From Marinomonas posidonica_A (GTDB lineage: Bacteria > Pseudomonadota > Gammaproteobacteria > Pseudomonadales > Marinomonadaceae): a DNA stretch of 64,000 nt. Made by a program: the position numbers and the translations under genes. The notes under the pieces were generated by a model, which was given only the letters and a program-made list of their open reading frames with translations, made no database searches and was not told the DNA's origin. This document shows, one piece after another, positions 1 to 8,705 of this stretch (positions within the stretch are counted from its first letter, which is position 1; the number at the start of each line of letters is the position of its first letter). The stretch spans positions 1 to 64,000 of the forward strand of contig NZ_JBHZSP010000005.1 in NCBI RefSeq assembly GCF_043643765.1. Reading direction: 5' to 3'.

Positions 1-25
1 TTAAATTCTCTGTGATATTTGGACA

Positions 26-68
26 TAAAAAGACCCCCAGTAATTGGAATGTCCAACTATTGGGGGTC
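26..68 (-). terminator. Intrinsic terminator of the fliL-like gene
   Basis: The arms GACCCCCA (from 32) and TGGGGGTC (to 68) form the base of a near-perfect hairpin with an AATGT loop. Read on the minus strand the stem is followed by TTTTTA. It lies about 55 bases past the stop of the leftward fliL-like gene, so it most likely ends that transcript. Confidence 0.8.
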
Positions 69-121
69 AGTTCATTTGGTCGCGCTTTTTTATGCGTTTG
101 AAAAGGTTGTATTTGAAAGGG

Positions 122-538
122 CTACTGTGTAACGAAACTGGCAAACAAGATGTCTTTCACCGGTGTGATGCCAGTTTCTGTCTTGAGAGCATCATTGACT
201 GCCGCCGCCGCATCTTCTCGTGTCTGTTCACGCGCAATGGCACCGGAAACCTGATCTGTTGTACGTGCGCTTAAAAACATCACGATGGCATCACGGACTA
301 ATGGCATATTATGTTCAATCAAATCCACACGGGTTTCATCGGTACGAATGCTGATGCTGGTTTTAATGTATTTTAGCTGTGAACCTTCGCTAAGATGGTT
401 CACAATAAAAATGGGTTTAAGCTCAATATAAGCAGGGGTTGGTGCATCATCCGCATAAGCGCTGGAAACAAGTACACTGCTTAAACACATTAAAAGCAAT
501 GTGATGGTTCGTCGATATAAAGGCATCATCAATGACAT
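122..538 (-). CDS. FliL-like periplasmic protein
   Basis: A 138-residue protein with a signal peptide (hydrophobic stretch about 11-26, likely cleavage after AYA at 29). The rest resembles the periplasmic domain of FliL, the flagellar stator-associated protein: a beta-strand-rich half followed by a helix with the pattern VRDAIVMFLS. Unlike flagellar FliL it starts with a cleavable-looking signal and has no flagellar neighbours, so it is probably a stand-alone family member of unknown role. The first Met is used; Met4 and Met5 are alternatives and none has a strong ribosome site. It is divergent from dsbB and followed by a good terminator. Confidence 0.75.
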   Translation of the reverse strand: MSLMMPLYRRTITLLLMCLSSVLVSSAYADDAPTPAYIELKPIFIVNHLSEGSQLKYIKTSISIRTDETRVDLIEHNMPLVRDAIVMFLSARTTDQVSGAIAREQTREDAAAAVNDALKTETGITPVKDILFASFVTQ

Positions 539-680
539 GTTCGTTTCTCGTATTCATTACAATAGTGAGTATACTAACTGGCATTTTAGCTTGCTGTCAG
601 TAGGAATTTTGCACTTTCCGTTATTCTTGCTGTCACAATGGCTTGGTTTTTGTTTTGTTGGATGTTTTAGGGATCCCTAT

Positions 681-1190
681 ATGACAAGTTTTATTACGGC
701 TCGCCGCTTTCATGGACTCATTGCTTTCATCGCTTTTGCTCTGCTAGGCGTGGCATTTTATATGGAATATGAAATGGGATTAGAGCCATGCCCTTTGTGT
801 ATGTTGCAACGCATCATGTTTTTTGGTGTTGGCGTGATCTCTCTGATCTCCGCTTTATTAGATAGTGTCAAAATTCGTCGAGTATGTGCTTGGTTGGTCG
901 TGGTGTTCTCGATCTTGGGAGCGGCTTTGGCCATTCGCCATTTATATTTACAGCATTTGCCCGAAGATCAATTGCCTGCCTGTTTGCCGGGTTTGAGTTA
1001 CATGTTTGAGGTGTTCCCATGGCAGGAAATCATGCAAGCCATGATAATGGGCACTGGAGAATGTGGTGATGTGGTGTGGACATTTATGGGCTTGAGTATT
1101 CCCGGCTGGACCTTAGTCGCCTTTGTGGGGATGGCCATTATTAATGGGATGATTGCATTGACAGAAAATAAAGCTACATCCTTGCCATAA
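681..1190 (+). CDS. dsbB: Disulfide bond formation protein DsbB
   Basis: Inner-membrane quinone reductase that reoxidises DsbA (a dsbA gene lies at 26.1 kb). 169 residues with four hydrophobic segments. The first periplasmic loop carries the CxxC pair in EPCPLCMLQR, and the second has cysteines in LPACLPG and TGECGD, the four redox cysteines of the family. The start at 681 (MTSFITARRF) has an AGGGA ribosome site about 8 bases upstream and gives a normal family length. The longer open frame starting at 501 would overlap the fliL-like gene and add a non-conserved stretch, so it is not used. Confidence 0.93.
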   Translation: MTSFITARRFHGLIAFIAFALLGVAFYMEYEMGLEPCPLCMLQRIMFFGVGVISLISALLDSVKIRRVCAWLVVVFSILGAALAIRHLYLQHLPEDQLPACLPGLSYMFEVFPWQEIMQAMIMGTGECGDVVWTFMGLSIPGWTLVAFVGMAIINGMIALTENKATSLP

Positions 1191-1198
1191 AAGGTTAC

Positions 1199-1234
1199 AA
1201 ATCCCTGCAGGTGATTGCCTTGCAGGGCGGATTT
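1199..1234 (+). other. Stem-loop between dsbB and rsd
   Basis: AAATCCCTGCA (1199-1209) pairs with TGCAGGGCGGATTT (1221-1234), with a two-base bulge and an 11-base loop. No T-run follows, so it is not a standard terminator. It may be an mRNA end-protecting or leader structure in the short dsbB-rsd gap. Function unknown. Confidence 0.4.
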
Positions 1235-1291
1235 GATAGGAATATGCTTGGCATAAGACGTAAAAATAACGAATTAGGTTGGAGTCTGCAT

Positions 1292-1762
1292 ATGTTAGAA
1301 GGTTGTAAAACAGCTCAAGAGCGGTGGGGCGGTGTACATGAAATCATTGACCGTTGGTTAGAACAACGCCGACAAATGATTGAATCTTTGCTTTTCCTTC
1401 GAGAGCGTGGGGAATTTACACCAACTGATACACCTAAGATTCTGAACCTTTGTGAAATGTTGGTGGATTATGTCTCCACTGGTCATTTTACGGTTTATGA
1501 GCAGTTGGCCATTGAAGCCAAAGAGTTCCATGATGATGGTGCCATTGTATTGCTGGGTGAACTCTTGCCTGAAATCGACAACACCACAGAAGTGGTGATT
1601 GAATTTAATGATAAATACGACACCAAAGAGCACTGCAATACCCAATTGGAAGCCTTACCCTTTTCTTTACAAGCGTTAACCGTGGTATTGGCAGAACGTT
1701 TTCAGTACGAAGATAAATTAATTAGGGAACTACATGAAGCGCACAGTGAAAAAAGCGCTTAA
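1292..1762 (+). CDS. rsd: Rsd/AlgQ anti-sigma-70 family regulator
   Basis: 156 residues beginning MLEGCKTAQERWGG, the characteristic opening of Rsd/AlgQ proteins. These bind domain 4 of the housekeeping sigma factor and shift RNA polymerase to alternative sigmas; in Pseudomonas AlgQ also affects alginate and virulence genes. Mostly helical and acidic, as expected. The start at 1292 follows GGAG at 1281 with good spacing; an upstream in-frame Met at 1211 adds a non-conserved extension. Its last 29 bases overlap the next gene, so the two are probably translationally coupled. Confidence 0.9.
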   Translation: MLEGCKTAQERWGGVHEIIDRWLEQRRQMIESLLFLRERGEFTPTDTPKILNLCEMLVDYVSTGHFTVYEQLAIEAKEFHDDGAIVLLGELLPEIDNTTEVVIEFNDKYDTKEHCNTQLEALPFSLQALTVVLAERFQYEDKLIRELHEAHSEKSA

Positions 1763-2717
1763 GAACAGTGTTTGGGTCATGATGAGTATGGCTCTGTTGT
1801 CTTGTTCTGCGGAATCGCCTGTCCGAACGGCTCAATACGCAACGCAGGGACTGTATTCTGCGGATTTAAGTCATGACGGTGCTTATGCTTTGGTTGGTTC
1901 AATTCAGCATGGTGGCAGTTACTGGAAGACATCTGTTAATGAACGTCGCTTTAGTTGGAATCATGCCCAAGGCGAATTCTCTTCTTTTAACAGTGTCGAC
2001 ATTGCGCCCAGTGGTGAATTTGCGGTAACCGCGGAAGCCCGTTCATTGGTTCTATGGCGTACAGTAAATGGTCAACCTGATGGCTACTGGACGACGCCTG
2101 GGGATATCCTGTCGGTTAAGCTGACCCAGAACGGTGACTATGCTTTGCTCGGCTTAGATGATCAGACCGCACGCTATTTCGATGTTAAGCGCGGTGGTAT
2201 TCGCCAGACGTTAAGAACTGGTGCCAAGGTGAGGGCGGTAGATGTGACTGGCGATGGTCGTTGGGGCATTACTGGTGACGATTTATCTAAGGTAATGGTT
2301 TGGGATCTGCAGACAGGACAGAAAAAATTTGAATGGGCACTGAATAATCGCATTTCAACGGTGTCGATTTCAGCGGATGGCAAATATGCTTTTGCCTCAG
2401 CTCAGTTAGGTAATGCCAAAGTGTGGTCTTTGGTGAATGGTCGCGAATTAACTTCAATTGATACGGGTAAACTGAAATATCGTAATGTCACGATCAGCAA
2501 AGCCATTTTCTCTGATGACAACCGACAATTACTCACTGGCGAAGTAAACGGTAAAGTAACCTTGTTGCAAGTTAGTACTGGGCAAATGTTGAAAGAGTGG
2601 CAAGTGCATAAGGGGAAAAAACGTCCTTCTGGTGCCAGTGTCATTGCATTGTCATTTGGCTTGAGTAATCGTTTTTATGCCATAGGCAGCAACGGTTACT
2701 TGAATGTGTTGGAATAA
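1734..2717 (+). CDS. WD40-like beta-propeller lipoprotein
   Basis: 327 residues. The N-terminus is a lipoprotein signal (about residues 1-24, lipobox ALLSC) and the body is a series of WD-like repeats of about 40 residues with patterns such as SHDGAYALVG, SGEFAVTAEA, GDGRWGITGD and VWDLQTGQ. A lipid-anchored propeller is probably a protein-protein interaction platform on the periplasmic side; no catalytic site is visible. The start overlaps rsd by 29 bases and has TAGGGA about 8 bases upstream. The DUF423 gene begins 3 bases after its stop, so rsd, this gene and the next form one transcription unit. Specific function unknown. Confidence 0.85.
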   Translation: MKRTVKKALKNSVWVMMSMALLSCSAESPVRTAQYATQGLYSADLSHDGAYALVGSIQHGGSYWKTSVNERRFSWNHAQGEFSSFNSVDIAPSGEFAVTAEARSLVLWRTVNGQPDGYWTTPGDILSVKLTQNGDYALLGLDDQTARYFDVKRGGIRQTLRTGAKVRAVDVTGDGRWGITGDDLSKVMVWDLQTGQKKFEWALNNRISTVSISADGKYAFASAQLGNAKVWSLVNGRELTSIDTGKLKYRNVTISKAIFSDDNRQLLTGEVNGKVTLLQVSTGQMLKEWQVHKGKKRPSGASVIALSFGLSNRFYAIGSNGYLNVLE

Positions 2718-2720
2718 CCT

Positions 2721-3107
2721 ATGACAAAGACTTCTTTTCCCGCTAAGTGGGCGTCTTTATTTGCACTTCAGGCCTTCATTTCGGTGGTGGCTGGCGCATT
2801 TGGCGCTCATGCTTTAACCAGTATATTGGATCTTAAGACATTGGCTTGGTGGCAAACTGGTAGCCAATATTTGATGTATCATGCTTTGGCCGGTTTATTG
2901 GTTTGCTTGTTTTATCATTATGTTGGTGATGTCCGTCGAATTCTTGTCCTGCTTTTTGTTGGTAATCTGCTATTTTCTGGCAGCCTGTATGTGATGGCGC
3001 TGACCAAATTAACTTGGTTAGGCATGCTAACGCCCTTGGGTGGAACCTGTTATTTAATCGCGTGGGCTTGGCTTGTTTGGCGATTGTGGCAAGCCAAACC
3101 CCTTTAA
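2721..3107 (+). CDS. DUF423 family membrane protein
   Basis: 128 residues with four hydrophobic helices and the family hallmark GAFGAHAL near residue 26, followed by a WWQTGSQYLMYHALA stretch. This is the DUF423 (YgdD-like) family of small inner-membrane proteins of unknown function. The gene starts 3 bases after the propeller lipoprotein and is probably co-transcribed with it. Confidence 0.88.
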   Translation: MTKTSFPAKWASLFALQAFISVVAGAFGAHALTSILDLKTLAWWQTGSQYLMYHALAGLLVCLFYHYVGDVRRILVLLFVGNLLFSGSLYVMALTKLTWLGMLTPLGGTCYLIAWAWLVWRLWQAKPL

Positions 3108-3250
3108 CGCGCTTCAACAGGATAGAGTGATGGAAAGCGGGACAGAGGCGCGTTTTTACGTTAGCATAGCGCCCCAATTTTATACTGATGTTTGGCCTCT
3201 TTGGTCACATTAGATCTCTCGACTAGAGCAACTTGAAACGATAGAGCAGC

Positions 3251-3988
3251 ATGAAAGATCAACAAACCGAAATTCAAGACTCTGAATTGCCAGAGTCTGA
3301 CTCTCAAGACGCAATCAAAAAGCGCACCATACGAAGCTTTGTGGTTCGTGGTGGACGCATGACAGAAGGTCAGCAAAAGAATTACGATGCCAATTGGCAA
3401 GTATATGGCCTGAACTTAGAAGATGGTCGTATTGATTATAAAACGATATTTGGTCGTGAGTCTGAGGTGGTCTTGGAAGTGGGTTTTGGAATGGGTGCTT
3501 CCTTAGCTGAAATGGCCAAAAATGCGCCTGAAAAAGATTTTATCGGCATTGAGGTGCACCCACCAGGTGTTGCTAAGTTAATGATGCTAGCAAAAGAGCA
3601 AGGGATTACTAATTTAAAAGTCTATTGTGATGATGCTATTGAAGTGATGGCAAAGTGTTTGCCAGAAAAAGAAGCCAGTTGCTTTCAGTTGTTTTTCCCT
3701 GATCCATGGCATAAAAAGAAGCATAACAAACGACGCATTGTTCAGCCGTTATTTGCACAGCAAGTCGCAAATGTTCTAAAAACAGGCGGGCAATTCCACA
3801 TGGCAACCGATTGGCAGCCTTATGCAGAGCATATGATGGAAGTGATGGAAGAACAAAGCCTGTATGACAATGCGGCAGGTAAAGCAAAATATTACCCACG
3901 ACCTGAATGGCGTCCTCTTACTAAGTTTGAAAACCGTGGTGAGAAACTAGGGCACGGTGTTTGGGATTTGATTTATATTAAGAAGTGA
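3251..3988 (+). CDS. trmB: tRNA (guanine-N7-)-methyltransferase TrmB
   Basis: S-adenosylmethionine-dependent enzyme that makes m7G46 in the tRNA variable loop. 245 residues. The SAM-binding loop is VGFGMGASLAEMA (about residue 78) and the substrate/catalytic motif FPDPWHKKKHNKRR (about 150) is intact. The N-terminal 40 residues are charged and poorly conserved, as is usual. The ribosome site before the start is modest (AGAGCAGC). A strong terminator follows about 55 bases after the stop. Confidence 0.95.
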   Translation: MKDQQTEIQDSELPESDSQDAIKKRTIRSFVVRGGRMTEGQQKNYDANWQVYGLNLEDGRIDYKTIFGRESEVVLEVGFGMGASLAEMAKNAPEKDFIGIEVHPPGVAKLMMLAKEQGITNLKVYCDDAIEVMAKCLPEKEASCFQLFFPDPWHKKKHNKRRIVQPLFAQQVANVLKTGGQFHMATDWQPYAEHMMEVMEEQSLYDNAAGKAKYYPRPEWRPLTKFENRGEKLGHGVWDLIYIKK

Positions 3989-4043
3989 TCATAGATAAAC
4001 GAGCTTACCTAAGTTGGAAAGAAAAAGGTGATTCTTGTTTAGA

Positions 4044-4078
4044 CAATAAAAAAGCGACCAAAGGTCGCTTTTTTATTG
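4044..4078. terminator. Bidirectional intrinsic terminator
   Basis: AAAAAAGCGACC and GGTCGCTTTTTT pair around an AAA loop, giving a T-run on both strands. It lies between the convergent trmB and H-NS-family genes and serves both. Confidence 0.92.
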
Positions 4079-4097
4079 TTGTGCTATGGGCGCTGGG

Positions 4098-4496
4098 TTA
4101 CTTGATTTCCACGCTCTCACGGCTATTGCCTGCATCAAAGTATTCTTGGAAAACTTTTGGTGTACGGCCACGGCCAGTCCATTCATGCACTTTGCCATCA
4201 ACCGTTAGGCGATATTTAGGCTCGACGGTTTTACCTTTTGTCGCACCAGCTTTTGGTGTGGTAAGAAGAGAGATCTCTTCCATTGTTAGACCACTTTTTG
4301 CGATTAAGTTAGCAATTTCTTCAGCACGAGCAGATTTTTCGGCTTGTTCAGCAGCTTTAGAGGCTTCTTCTTCTTTCGCTTTTTCTAATGCGTTGTTGAG
4401 TCCCGCAATTAGATTTTCAAGTTGCGCAACGTTCAGTTCTTTGGCGGCAGCGCGTGCTTTTGCTTTATTGCCAGCTAACTCAATTAATAAACTCAT
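4098..4496 (-). CDS. H-NS family nucleoid-associated protein
   Basis: 132 residues. The first 75 are a charged, Ala/Glu/Lys-rich helix suited to coiled-coil dimerisation, followed by a flexible linker. The C-terminal DNA-binding motif WTGRGRTP (106-113) matches the AT-hook-like loop of H-NS proteins. It would bind AT-rich DNA, bridge it and silence horizontally acquired genes. Translation begins after GGGGAAACC. It is monocistronic, and divergent from tex across an unusually AT-rich 290-base gap that could itself be a target for autoregulation. Confidence 0.88.
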   Translation of the reverse strand: MSLLIELAGNKAKARAAAKELNVAQLENLIAGLNNALEKAKEEEASKAAEQAEKSARAEEIANLIAKSGLTMEEISLLTTPKAGATKGKTVEPKYRLTVDGKVHEWTGRGRTPKVFQEYFDAGNSRESVEIK

Positions 4497-4614
4497 TGGT
4501 GGTTTCCCCTATTTAACGGTGAAAACTGGTTGCGTATGGCCCTGTACTGAAAAATAGATCCATCTTTTAAACCCAGTTATATATGTGTTCAAATGACAAC
4601 GATTATTAAATGGC

Positions 4615-4644
4615 TTTTAAAGGCATTGTTTTAATGCTTTAAAA
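4615..4644. other. Stem-loop in the AT-rich hns/tex divergent region
   Basis: TTTTAAAGGCATT (4615-4627) pairs with AATGCTTTAAAA (4633-4644), with a single bulged G and a GTTTT loop. It lies in the 290-base divergent promoter region between the H-NS-family gene and tex. It could be a protein-binding palindrome or leader structure; no function can be assigned. I could not place promoter boxes here with confidence. Confidence 0.35.
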
Positions 4645-4786
4645 ATTTAAAAATAGAATTCATGAATTATATTCAATGTAATCGAAAAGTCTAATTTCGT
4701 TGTCGATTCTAATCAAAATATAATTAATATGCTAATACAATTTTATCTGCTAATTGTTATCAATGTGTAAGAAAATAGGTTAATAA

Positions 4787-6949
4787 ATGAAAGGCATTTC
4801 TCAAATTTTAAGTGACGAGTTTTCATTATCAAAACAATATTCCAGCAATATTATTGATTTGTTTGAAGAAGGTGCCAGTGTGCCTTTCATTTCTCGTTAT
4901 CGTAAAGAAAATACGGGCGGTATGACTGATATTCAACTTCGGGCCTTTTATGAAAGGTGGCAGTATCTTGTTGAATTAAATAAACGCCGAGAGAGCATTC
5001 TTTCAGCCTTATCAAAAGATATAAATGTACCTGAAGAAATTAAACAAAAAATTCGAAACGCGATATCGAAAACAGAATTGGAAGACATTTATACGCCTTA
5101 TAAAAAGTCCAGAAAAAGTAAAATGGACGATGCCATAGCAAAGGGGTTATTCCCCCTCGCTGAGGCAATATGGCAGGGGCGATGTCTTTCTGATGCCGCC
5201 AAAGTGGCGATTTGGTGTCGGCAAAACACGATAAATGTAGATCCCAAATTGGCTTTGCAAGGAGCTCAAGATATTTTAGTCGAAAAAATTTCGACGGACA
5301 GTGATTTATTAAAAATGGCTCGACAAACCATGATGAAGCAAGGTGTGATAACCAGTCGAGTATTACGAGGAAAAAATACAGAAGGAGAAAAGTTTCGCGA
5401 TTACTTCGAGTATGAAGAAGCGGTTTCAAAAGTGGTTTCTCACCGTCTATTAGCGCTTTTTAGAGGTAAGAAAGAGAATATATTAAAATTAGGTGTTGTG
5501 TTTAAAGGACATGAAGGTTGCCCTGAATGTCTTTATTTACCACATCTAACAAGATTATTTGATAACCATCAACACTCTGCGTCTTTATCGACGGCTCAAA
5601 AGTCTTATATTGACCTTGCTTGGCGAAAAAAATTACAGACTAAATTAGAGACCGATGTGCTGGCACAACTAAAAGAAAAAGCAGAAGAAGGTGCCATTCA
5701 AGTGTTTGCGAACAATTTAGAAGACTTATTAATGGCGGCCCCTGCTGGGGCACATCGTGTAATTGGTGTCGATCCTGGGTTTCGTAATGGGGTGAAATTG
5801 GCCGTGATCGATGAACAGGGAAATGTTTTGGATCATGGGGTGATATATCCTCATGCGCCTCAAAAACAGGTGCAAGCGGCACAGCACAAGCTCTGTCAAT
5901 TGATTAAACAACATCAAGTACGTTGGGCGGCAATCGGAAATGGAACGGCTTCACGAGAAACAGAAGCACTACTGAAGGATCTTATCGCGACGGAAGCCTT
6001 GTCGTGTCAGGTGGTTGTGGTCAGTGAAGCCGGTGCTTCCGTGTATTCGGCTTCACCCATAGCGAGTGCCGAGTTTCCTGATTTGGATGTGACCATTCGT
6101 GGGGCTATATCCATCGCGCGTCGTTTCCAAGATCCCTTGGCTGAGCTGGTGAAAATTGATCCTCAAGCCATAGGCGTAGGGCAGTATCAACATGATATTA
6201 AAGTCAGCGCCTTGTCGACGTCTCTTGCCAATGTGGTCGAGGATTGTGTGAACAGAGTGGGGGTCGATATCAATCTCGCGTCCGCGTCACTCTTGTCTTA
6301 TGTGTCTGGATTAACGGAGCGAATTGCGCACAACATTGTGGCTTATCGAGAGTCTAAAGGTCGTATCGAATCACGTTCAGAGTTAAAAAAAGTCAAAGGC
6401 ATAGGTGAAAAGTGTTTTGAGCAATGTGCCGGCTTTTTGCGCATCTTGAATGGTAAAGAGCCTTTGGATGCTTCAGGTGTTCATCCGGAATCCTATGATT
6501 TAGTGCGGAGCATGGCAAAAAAGCTAACACTGCATAGCCGTGAATTATTAAATAACGCAGCGGCACTTCAACAGTTGAAAACGTTAGCACCTAGCTTTCA
6601 AAGTGCAGGTAATTTTACTTATTCAGACATTTTGAGTGAACTTGCCAAACCTGGACGAGACCCACGTCCTGAGTTTACCTATGCGGCTTTTGATCAAACG
6701 ATACAGTCATTAGACGATCTGCAGGAAGGTATGATGCTAGAGGGTGTGGTAACCAATGTGGCAGCCTTTGGGGCCTTCGTGGATTTGGGGGTGCATCAAG
6801 ACGGATTAATTCACATTTCACAGCTGGCGGATCGATTTGTAAAAGACCCACGGGATTTAGTGCGAGTCGGTCAGGTGGTGAAAGTCATGGTGTTAGAGGT
6901 GGACGTGAACCGCAAACGTATTGCCTTAAAGGCGCAAGGATTGTCGTAA
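4787..6949 (+). CDS. tex: Tex-family RNA-binding transcription accessory protein
   Basis: 720 residues in the usual Tex order: helical N-terminal region with SRYRKENTGGMTD near residue 38, a YqgF/RNase H-like domain with VIGVDPGFRNGVKLAV (about 325), helix-hairpin-helix repeats around VNLASASLL and KVKGIGEKCFEQCAGFLRI, and a C-terminal S1 RNA-binding domain with FGAFVDLGVHQDGLIHISQL (about 660). Tex binds nucleic acids and influences transcription and stress tolerance. The family is usually somewhat longer (about 770). The N-terminal third is visibly more AT-rich than the rest. The ribosome site is weak (AGGTTAATAA). Confidence 0.93.
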   Translation: MKGISQILSDEFSLSKQYSSNIIDLFEEGASVPFISRYRKENTGGMTDIQLRAFYERWQYLVELNKRRESILSALSKDINVPEEIKQKIRNAISKTELEDIYTPYKKSRKSKMDDAIAKGLFPLAEAIWQGRCLSDAAKVAIWCRQNTINVDPKLALQGAQDILVEKISTDSDLLKMARQTMMKQGVITSRVLRGKNTEGEKFRDYFEYEEAVSKVVSHRLLALFRGKKENILKLGVVFKGHEGCPECLYLPHLTRLFDNHQHSASLSTAQKSYIDLAWRKKLQTKLETDVLAQLKEKAEEGAIQVFANNLEDLLMAAPAGAHRVIGVDPGFRNGVKLAVIDEQGNVLDHGVIYPHAPQKQVQAAQHKLCQLIKQHQVRWAAIGNGTASRETEALLKDLIATEALSCQVVVVSEAGASVYSASPIASAEFPDLDVTIRGAISIARRFQDPLAELVKIDPQAIGVGQYQHDIKVSALSTSLANVVEDCVNRVGVDINLASASLLSYVSGLTERIAHNIVAYRESKGRIESRSELKKVKGIGEKCFEQCAGFLRILNGKEPLDASGVHPESYDLVRSMAKKLTLHSRELLNNAAALQQLKTLAPSFQSAGNFTYSDILSELAKPGRDPRPEFTYAAFDQTIQSLDDLQEGMMLEGVVTNVAAFGAFVDLGVHQDGLIHISQLADRFVKDPRDLVRVGQVVKVMVLEVDVNRKRIALKAQGLS

Positions 6950-6963
6950 GGACTTAAGTAAAA

Positions 6964-6993
6964 AAACGCCAGTTAATTTATTAACTGGCGTTT
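6964..6993. terminator. Bidirectional terminator between tex and azoR
   Basis: AAACGCCAGTTAA and TTAACTGGCGTTT form a 13-base perfect stem with a TTTA loop, flanked by an A-run on the left and T bases on the right. It separates the convergent tex and azoR genes. Confidence 0.88.
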
Positions 6994-7016
6994 AAAAGGG
7001 AAGTCAGATGCGCTTA

Positions 7017-7610
7017 TTAAACCGCAGCAGCAATCTGTTGTTTTGCTTGATTAAACGCTTGTTCGCCTGGTTCACCTAAGGCTTGTCCACCGGCAATAAA
7101 CGTCTCTTTCACGTTTAGACCAAGGAAGCCAAGGAATGTGTTGATGTAGGGTGCTTGGTGATCCATTGGTGTGTCTGCAAGGAAGCTGCCACTCGCCGTA
7201 AAGACGTAAGCATCTTTCTTAACCAAACCTTCTGGGCCAGTTTCAGTGTATTGGAAAGTACGACCTGCACGGGCAATGTAATCAAAGTAAGATTTCAATG
7301 TCGACGGGATGCTGAAGTTGTACATTGGCGCGGAAATGGTAATCAAATCAGCGGCTTCCAATTCGTCAATCAATTCATCACCAATGGCAACGATGGCTTT
7401 TTGCTCGGTTGTACGATTTTCTTCAGGTGTGAACAGTGCCCCTAAGGTTTCACTTGTAAAGTGAGGCAGAGGATTCGCATCTACATCGCGAGTTACCACT
7501 TTGCCGTCAGGGTTTTTTGCTAACCATTGATCTACAAAAGCATCCGCTAGCTGGCGAGATTTGGAGTTAGCGCCAGCGGCACTAGAATCAATGCGTAATA
7601 AAGTTGTCAT
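7017..7610 (-). CDS. azoR: FMN-dependent NADH-azoreductase
   Basis: 197-residue flavodoxin-fold quinone/azo reductase using FMN and NADH. The opening LLRIDSSAAGANSKSRQLAD is the phosphate-binding loop of AzoR, and APMYNFSIPSTLKSYFDYI (about 93) is the conserved flavin-site segment. It probably protects against quinone or electrophile stress. It is divergent from a LysR regulator, with a 10-base inverted repeat between them. Confidence 0.93.
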   Translation of the reverse strand: MTTLLRIDSSAAGANSKSRQLADAFVDQWLAKNPDGKVVTRDVDANPLPHFTSETLGALFTPEENRTTEQKAIVAIGDELIDELEAADLITISAPMYNFSIPSTLKSYFDYIARAGRTFQYTETGPEGLVKKDAYVFTASGSFLADTPMDHQAPYINTFLGFLGLNVKETFIAGGQALGEPGEQAFNQAKQQIAAAV

Positions 7611-7682
7611 GTAAACATCTCCTTAACAAGAGTTGAGCTTTAATGGCTCTGTGATTTGAAAGTAAAATCATCATATAACCAA

Positions 7683-7730
7683 ATTATTCGATAAAAAAGT
7701 GACATTTTTTGGAGATATTGATCGAATAAT
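7683..7730. promoter_or_regulatory. Inverted repeat between azoR and lysR, candidate operator
   Basis: ATTATTCGAT (7683-7692) and ATCGAATAAT (7721-7730) are perfect 10-base inverted copies separated by 28 bases, in the divergent azoR/LysR promoter region. Placement and symmetry suit a binding site for the adjacent LysR-type regulator. Which base pairs are contacted is not known. Confidence 0.55.
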
Positions 7731-7773
7731 ACGATACTTTAATAACAAATTGGTTTGAGAAAGAAGCGCAAAC

Positions 7774-8691
7774 GTGAAATCCCCAAGAGTGACATTAGAG
7801 CAATGGCGAGTTTTACAGGCCGTGGTTGATAGAGGTGGCTTTGCACAAGCGGCAGAAGCGTTGCATAAAAGTCAGTCCTCTGTGAGTTATACCGTGGCTA
7901 AGTTGCAGGAGCAGCTAGGTTACCCTTTATTAATTATTGAAGGGCGAAAGGCCAAGTTGACCGAGCGCGGGGAAGTTCTGTTACGTCGTTCCCGTCATTT
8001 GATCAAAGAGGCTGTTGAGCTAGAAGAATTGGCACATACTTTAGGGCAAGGTTGGGAGCCAGAGTTGGAGTTAGTGGTCGATCAGACGTTTCCAACCCCC
8101 GCTTTATTGCGTGCTCTGAAAGCCTTTGAGCCCCAAAGCCAAGGGACTCAAGTGCAATTAAAGGAAGTGGTCTTAAGTGGTGGTTTAGAAGCCCTAAAAA
8201 ATGGGCACCCCGACTTAGTGCTCAGCGGCATTGTACCAAAAGGCTATTTGGCGGACCCGATTGTGGAAGTGGAATTGGTGGCGGTGGCATCACCTTCACA
8301 TCCTTTAATGGAAGAGAAGGAACCGATTAATAACGAGCGACTCAGTCGAGAGCTTCAACTAGTGATTCGAGACTCTGCTGTTGAGTCTTCCATAGACGTG
8401 GGCTGGTTAGGAACAGAAAGACGTTGGACCGTTTCTAGCGTGCAATCGGCTTTAGAAATTGTGGTCAGTGGAGTCGGGTTTGCTTGGTTACCGAAAGCAG
8501 ATATTTCAGACGAATTAGCCAATGGCAAATTGAAAAAATTGAGTTTGGTGTCTGGCAGTGAACGCAATTTTCACCTGTATGCCATCTTCGGCAAAGGTGA
8601 ACGCACTGGGCCTGCGACAAGGTTACTAGTGGAATTGCTACAAGAGGAATGCAATGCTTGTCCAAGCAGAGTAACCCCCTTGCCAACTTAA
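7774..8691 (+). CDS. LysR-family regulator, probable azoR regulator
   Basis: 305 residues with a GTG start. Winged helix-turn-helix at about 8-66 (GGFAQAAEALHKSQSSVSYTVAKLQEQLG), then a periplasmic-binding-like effector domain. The divergent arrangement suggests that it controls azoR in response to a quinone or aromatic ligand. The start codon is preceded by GAGAAAGAAG. It is convergent with the next gene, with only 14 bases between the stops. Confidence 0.88.
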   Translation: MKSPRVTLEQWRVLQAVVDRGGFAQAAEALHKSQSSVSYTVAKLQEQLGYPLLIIEGRKAKLTERGEVLLRRSRHLIKEAVELEELAHTLGQGWEPELELVVDQTFPTPALLRALKAFEPQSQGTQVQLKEVVLSGGLEALKNGHPDLVLSGIVPKGYLADPIVEVELVAVASPSHPLMEEKEPINNERLSRELQLVIRDSAVESSIDVGWLGTERRWTVSSVQSALEIVVSGVGFAWLPKADISDELANGKLKKLSLVSGSERNFHLYAIFGKGERTGPATRLLVELLQEECNACPSRVTPLPT

Positions 8692-8705
8692 CGACTTAGT
8701 TCGAG

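Noticed and set aside
501..680. N-terminal extension of dsbB
   Set aside because: It would overlap the divergent fliL-like gene, lacks a ribosome site and adds residues not found in DsbB. The start at 681 gives the normal length.
3985..4557. 190-codon open frame on the plus strand opposite the H-NS-family gene
   Set aside because: It runs through the strong terminator and is antisense to a clear H-NS-family protein. Its Ala/Ser-rich translation has no recognisable domain.
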